Assembly (NCBI GenBank): GCA_036276195.1
Contig: DATBED010000013.1
Location: 1 to 7,717, forward strand
DNA from: DATBED01 sp036276195
GTDB taxonomy: Bacteria > Patescibacteriota > Saccharimonadia > Saccharimonadales > UBA4665
Direction: 5' to 3'
DNA length: 7,717 nucleotides
The notes below the pieces were generated by a model that made no database searches, was not told where the DNA came from, and saw only the letters and a list, made by a program, of their open reading frames with translations. The position numbers were made by a program, and so were the translations under genes. Of the stretch, positions 4,940 through 7,717 are shown piece by piece. Numbering within the stretch: the stretch's first letter is position 1; every line of letters starts with the position of its first letter.

Positions 4940-6055
4940 ATGGCAAAATTGATGCTCGTTGAAGACGACAATAACCTGAGGGAAATCTATGAGGCCCGCT
5001 TGCAGGCCGAGGGCTACACTATAGTTTCGGCCAGGGACGGCGAGGAAGCGCTGGTAGTGGCCAAGGCGGAAAAGCCGGATCTTATCATATCTGACGTTAT
5101 GATGCCCAAAATCAGCGGTTTTGAGATGCTCGATATTTTACGTAATACTGACGAGCTCAAAGATGTTAAGGTAATCATGCTTACGGCGCTTGGGCAAACC
5201 GACGACCAACAGCGTGCCCAGACCTTAGGAGCCGATCGTTATCTGGTAAAGTCACAGGTTACGCTGGAAGACATCGTCAAGGTGACCCATGATTTACTAC
5301 AAGATGAGCCTGGCACTGCTGCCACATCGCCGCCAGCCACACCGGCACCGGACCCTGCTCCTACCGCCGCCGCTCCTGAACCTCCAGTAGCCGCTAGTCC
5401 GGCAGAGCCGCCAGCCACGCCGCCAGCCCCGGAACCCACTCCGGAGGTACCGGTAGCCCCGGAACCACCGGCCGCCGATCCAGTTCCACCAGCCGAGACC
5501 GCCCCTGAAGCCCAATCGGAGGCCCAAGCCGAGGCGGCAGTGGAGTCAAAGATCGAGAACTTTGTCGCCGGCGCCACTGAAGACCCTACGCCGCCTCCAG
5601 GCATCACCCCTGACCCAGTTGCCGTTCCGGCCGCTGATCCAGCTCCGGACGTGTTGCCTACAGAAGAGCCAATCGTGGCAGCACCTGCTGATCCCCCCGC
5701 AGCAACCCTAGCACCTGCCGATGATCCAGCCACCCCGGCAGCAGATACGCCCGTTCCCGCTGCTACAGTCGTGGATGACAAACTTATGAGTGACGCAGTT
5801 AAGGCTCTTAATGACAATGTCGATCCGCCAGACGACGACAAAGAGCCAGACCACCCGGGCAGCGTACCAATCGCCAACAAAAAAGTGATTCAGCCAATCG
5901 ACACGGCACCCAAAAAAGACATCGAGGCGCTGCTGGCGATTGAAGAGGCCAAAGAGAAGTCAGACGATATTACAACCAAGCCGCCCGTAGTAGGCGGCGA
6001 AGGGGTATCAAAGCCAACCGACGATCCACTCGACCCCCACAACATCGCCCTGTAA
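4940..6055 (+). CDS. Receiver-domain response regulator with long Pro/Ala-rich tail
   Basis: The 371-residue protein has a complete receiver domain (about 1-123): acidic pocket E8/D9/D10, phospho-acceptor D52 (IISDVMMP), T82 (MLTAL) and K104. No DNA-binding, enzymatic or other known output domain follows. Residues about 126-290 are a Pro/Ala/Glu/Asp-rich low-complexity stretch with PAP, PPA and PEP units. Next are a charged segment, KKVIQPIDTAPKKDIEALLAIEEAKEK (about 313-339, probably helical) and a disordered end. It starts 56 bases after the kinase with a clear AGGGG (4929-4933), so it is very likely the kinase partner. Output may be by protein interaction through the C-terminal helix, with the tail as a spacer. 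The tail has no signal peptide or membrane segment, so an extracytoplasmic role is unlikely. Confidence 0.92.
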   Translation: MAKLMLVEDDNNLREIYEARLQAEGYTIVSARDGEEALVVAKAEKPDLIISDVMMPKISGFEMLDILRNTDELKDVKVIMLTALGQTDDQQRAQTLGADRYLVKSQVTLEDIVKVTHDLLQDEPGTAATSPPATPAPDPAPTAAAPEPPVAASPAEPPATPPAPEPTPEVPVAPEPPAADPVPPAETAPEAQSEAQAEAAVESKIENFVAGATEDPTPPPGITPDPVAVPAADPAPDVLPTEEPIVAAPADPPAATLAPADDPATPAADTPVPAATVVDDKLMSDAVKALNDNVDPPDDDKEPDHPGSVPIANKKVIQPIDTAPKKDIEALLAIEEAKEKSDDITTKPPVVGGEGVSKPTDDPLDPHNIAL

Positions 6056-6064
6056 ACTTAGTCT

Positions 6065-6733
6065 ATGCGCATCAATAAAATCGTGGCTGCCGCTACTGGC
6101 ATGAGCCGTCGTGCCGCCGATCAGGCCATTCAACAGGGAAGAGTCCTGATTAACTCCCGTCCGGCTAAGCTGGGAGACGAAGCCTCCCCTAACGACCAAG
6201 TTACTCTAGACGGCCAAAGTTTAACCTTACCGGCTCAAACCACTACGATTATGCTTAACAAACCGGTGGGCTATGTCTGTTCGCGACAAGGGCAGGGCAG
6301 CCGTACCATTTACGAGCTGCTACCATCGGAGTATCAATCTCTTAAACCAGTCGGCCGCCTCGACAAGGATTCCTCTGGCCTAATTTTGCTAACCAACGAC
6401 GGCCAGCTGGCCCAAGAACTAACACATCCTAAATACGCCAAAACTAAGATTTATGAAATCAGCCTCGACAAGTCGCTAGAGCCGCTCCACCAACAGATGA
6501 TAAGTGATTATGGCGTGCAATTGGAGGATGGGTCCAGTAAACTAGCCCTGGAAAAGCTCAATGACTTCGGTCACGACTGGCGCGTCACCATGCACGAAGG
6601 CCGCAACCGCCAAATCCGCCGCACTTTCGCCGCACTGGGCTACAACGTCATCAACCTGCACCGCACCGCCCTCGGCCCCTACAGAGTAGGTGATTTATCG
6701 CCTGGCGATACCATTCCCGTCTTAATTCAATAA
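6065..6733 (+). CDS. rluB: RsuA/RluB-family rRNA pseudouridine synthase
   Basis: The 222-residue enzyme isomerises a specific uridine in ribosomal RNA to pseudouridine. It has an N-terminal S4 RNA-binding domain (about 1-48, MRINKIVAAATGMSRRAADQAI) and the RsuA-type catalytic domain. The catalytic aspartate is D100 in GRLDKDSSGLILLTNDG, and the family motif EGRNRQIRR is at 178-186. The length is normal for the RluB/RsuA group. Sequence alone does not separate RluB (23S) from RsuA (16S) or RluE/RluF. I favour RluB because rluB commonly lies near der in bacterial genomes. It starts 9 bases after the response-regulator stop with no Shine-Dalgarno, so it is probably cotranscribed and may depend on translational coupling. 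Its stop overlaps the convergent zinc-ribbon gene by 7 bases. Confidence 0.88.
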   Translation: MRINKIVAAATGMSRRAADQAIQQGRVLINSRPAKLGDEASPNDQVTLDGQSLTLPAQTTTIMLNKPVGYVCSRQGQGSRTIYELLPSEYQSLKPVGRLDKDSSGLILLTNDGQLAQELTHPKYAKTKIYEISLDKSLEPLHQQMISDYGVQLEDGSSKLALEKLNDFGHDWRVTMHEGRNRQIRRTFAALGYNVINLHRTALGPYRVGDLSPGDTIPVLIQ

Positions 6734-7092
6734 AAGAACTCAGGAGAACCGACGAGGCCCTCTTTGAGAGCCATTACATCTTGCTGCATGCTCGCTCTAG
6801 CAGCGCCTTTTTCGAGCTTTAGCAGACGCTGTGCCTCTTGGTTTACATATTGGTCTAAAAGGTCTGTTCTAAGCTCTAACAGTCCATACATGTCCGGATC
6901 ATATTGACCGTCAATCTCATTACCGCAATCCTTACAGCCCAAGCTAACGTTATATTGACCGTTTTCGGCTTCTTCGTCTCTTACGATGCCTATAAAGGAG
7001 CTGGCGCACTCAGCGCAGATACATAACCCAGGATCAAGCTGCTCATCTACAGTGTCTAATTCTGCGGATAATCGTCGATGGAGCTCAGACAT
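6727..7092 (-). CDS. Small zinc-ribbon protein of unknown function
   Basis: It begins MSELHRRLSAELDTVDEQLDPG and has 121 residues when started at ATG 7090-7092. A longer frame could begin at TTG 7131, but that TTG is the first base of a consensus TTGACA -35 box whose TACAAT -10 lies between it and the ATG, so the longer start would be upstream of the transcript. The protein has an N-terminal helix, a likely zinc site (CAEC at 26-29 and CKDC at 53-56, plus C24), and a C-terminal helical part (about 70-115) rich in Leu, Gln, Glu and Lys. The layout loosely recalls DksA/TraR-like proteins, but the Cys spacing and order differ and I do not assign it. It ends in TGA, overlapping the rluB end by 7 bases, and separates rluB from der on the opposite strand. 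Confidence 0.75.
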   Translation of the reverse strand: MSELHRRLSAELDTVDEQLDPGLCICAECASSFIGIVRDEEAENGQYNVSLGCKDCGNEIDGQYDPDMYGLLELRTDLLDQYVNQEAQRLLKLEKGAARASMQQDVMALKEGLVGSPEFFY

Positions 7093-7102
7093 AACTTTAT
7101 TT

Positions 7103-7131
7103 ATTGTATCACTAAATGTTAAACCTGTCAA
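7103..7131 (-). promoter_or_regulatory. Consensus promoter of the zinc-ribbon gene
   Basis: On the minus strand TTGACA (7131-7126), 17 bases, then TACAAT (7108-7103): a full -35 match and a five-of-six -10 at ideal spacing. The predicted start (about 7096-7097) is only 4-6 bases before the ATG, so the transcript should be near-leaderless. The -35 overlaps that of the divergent der promoter. Confidence 0.8.
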
Positions 7132-7154
7132 TTTTCTCTCTGTTCCGCTATAAT
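7125..7154 (+). promoter_or_regulatory. Promoter of der
   Basis: CTGTCA (7125-7130), an 18-base spacer, then a perfect TATAAT (7149-7154). The predicted start is about 7161, two bases before the der ATG. The -35 shares five bases with the opposite-strand TTGACA, so polymerase should not occupy both promoters at once. Confidence 0.7.
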
Positions 7155-7162
7155 TATAGCTG

Positions 7163-7717
7163 ATGAGTCAAAGGTTACCGATTGTGGCGATTGTGGGGCG
7201 GGCTAACGTAGGTAAGTCCAGCCTGTTTAACTCCGTGCTTGAGCGGCGGGAGGCTATCGTGGCGCGCGAGGCCGGCACGACGCGCGATAGCATTGCTGCC
7301 AAGGCGGAGCACGAGGGTCAGCAGTTCTGGCTGGTCGATACGGCCGGCGTCAAAGACCCCGAAGACGAGTTCGAATTTTCCATCCAGGAACAGATCACCC
7401 AAGCGGCCGACAGCGCCGACGTTATTTGGGTGGTGGTGGAGGCCGACGTGCCGGTGACCGAAGAAGACCGGCGGGTGGCCAAGATGGCGCTGCGCTCCAA
7501 AAAGCCGGTTTTTCTAGTTATTAATAAGCTAGATAAGGCCAAAGGTCAGGATTTGAGCGGCTTCGACCGCCTCGGCATTAAGCCGATTTTCCGTACTAGT
7601 ACGACGCAGGGCAGGGGAATCGAGCAGCTGCTTGACGGATTAATTAAGGTTATCCCTAAAGCCAATCAGCGGGAGGACGACGACCGTTTGCGCATTGCAA
7701 TTCTAGGCCGGCCGAAC
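7163..7717 (+). CDS. der: Ribosome-assembly GTPase Der (EngA), N-terminal part
   Basis: Der is a GTPase with two tandem G domains that acts in late assembly of the 50S subunit. The first 185 codons are in the window. The first G domain is complete: P-loop GRANVGKS (12-19, with Ala for the usual Pro), switch I TTRD (39-42), DTAG (59-62) and NKLD (121-124). After an acidic linker (REDDD, 170-174) the second domain begins with IAILGRPN, where the window ends. The start MSQRLPIVAIVGRANVGKSS matches the family, and the ATG lies 8 bases after a perfect TATAAT with no Shine-Dalgarno, implying a leaderless mRNA. It is divergent from the zinc-ribbon gene and close to the pseudouridine synthase, both in keeping with a ribosome-maturation neighbourhood. 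Confidence 0.95.
   Translation, partial: MSQRLPIVAIVGRANVGKSSLFNSVLERREAIVAREAGTTRDSIAAKAEHEGQQFWLVDTAGVKDPEDEFEFSIQEQITQAADSADVIWVVVEADVPVTEEDRRVAKMALRSKKPVFLVINKLDKAKGQDLSGFDRLGIKPIFRTSTTQGRGIEQLLDGLIKVIPKANQREDDDRLRIAILGRPN

Noticed and set aside
5239..5880. 213-codon minus-strand frame rich in Gly, Ser and Ala
   Set aside because: It is the antisense of the Pro/Ala-rich tail. CCN and GCN codons read backward give Gly, Ser, Arg and Ala and few stops. No promoter or ribosome site is seen.
6727..6729. TGA recoded as glycine, as in some Patescibacteria
   Set aside because: TGA ends the zinc-ribbon gene just where it converges with rluB, and no conserved protein here has in-frame TGA, so the standard code fits.
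1..7717. CRISPR array, insertion-sequence ends or a replication origin
   Set aside because: No regularly spaced repeats, transposase or terminal inverted repeats, and no origin-like box cluster were seen.

Overview
The window looks like chromosome from a small-genome bacterium, most likely Candidatus Saccharibacteria or another Patescibacteria lineage. The reasons are several chromosomal genes whose -10 boxes lie only 9-14 bases before the start codon with no Shine-Dalgarno, a response regulator with no DNA-binding output domain, and an integrated element with unfamiliar genes. This assignment is an inference from gene style, not from a marker gene. TGA acts as a stop (the zinc-ribbon gene ends in TGA), so I see no sign of a recoded genetic code.

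Left part, about 1-3433: the right-hand portion of an integrated mobile element. It holds the C-terminus of a possible winged-helix protein (1-170), a gene-free stretch (171-470), a minus-strand gene for a membrane-anchored, cysteine-rich exported protein (504-1244), and a 490-base non-coding hub (1245-1737). A large serine recombinase (1832-3469) follows. The hub contains a structured minus-strand 5' leader with a predicted pseudoknot, a candidate plus-strand small RNA with an intrinsic terminator, a second hairpin, and a good promoter for the recombinase. The recombinase reading frame runs antisense through a complete tRNA-Glu(CTC) gene at 3357-3433. The terminator of that tRNA also lies inside the recombinase frame, so this is the element-chromosome junction.

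Right part, about 3434-7717: chromosomal genes. A soluble PAS-containing histidine kinase (3618-4883) is followed by a receiver-only response regulator with a long Pro/Ala/Glu-rich tail (4940-6055), and 9 bases later by an RsuA/RluB-family rRNA pseudouridine synthase (6065-6733). A small zinc-ribbon protein lies on the opposite strand (6727-7092). Divergent from it, off an overlapping promoter pair, is the ribosome-assembly GTPase gene der, cut by the window end (7163-7717). The rluB-der neighbourhood is a familiar ribosome-assembly cluster in many bacteria.

The most interesting observations are the structured leader of the exported-protein gene, the nesting of a tRNA and its terminator antisense in the recombinase frame, a repeated TTCTACGT motif around the exported-protein gene, and the near-leaderless start architecture of the chromosomal genes. 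That architecture also corrects the start of the zinc-ribbon gene.
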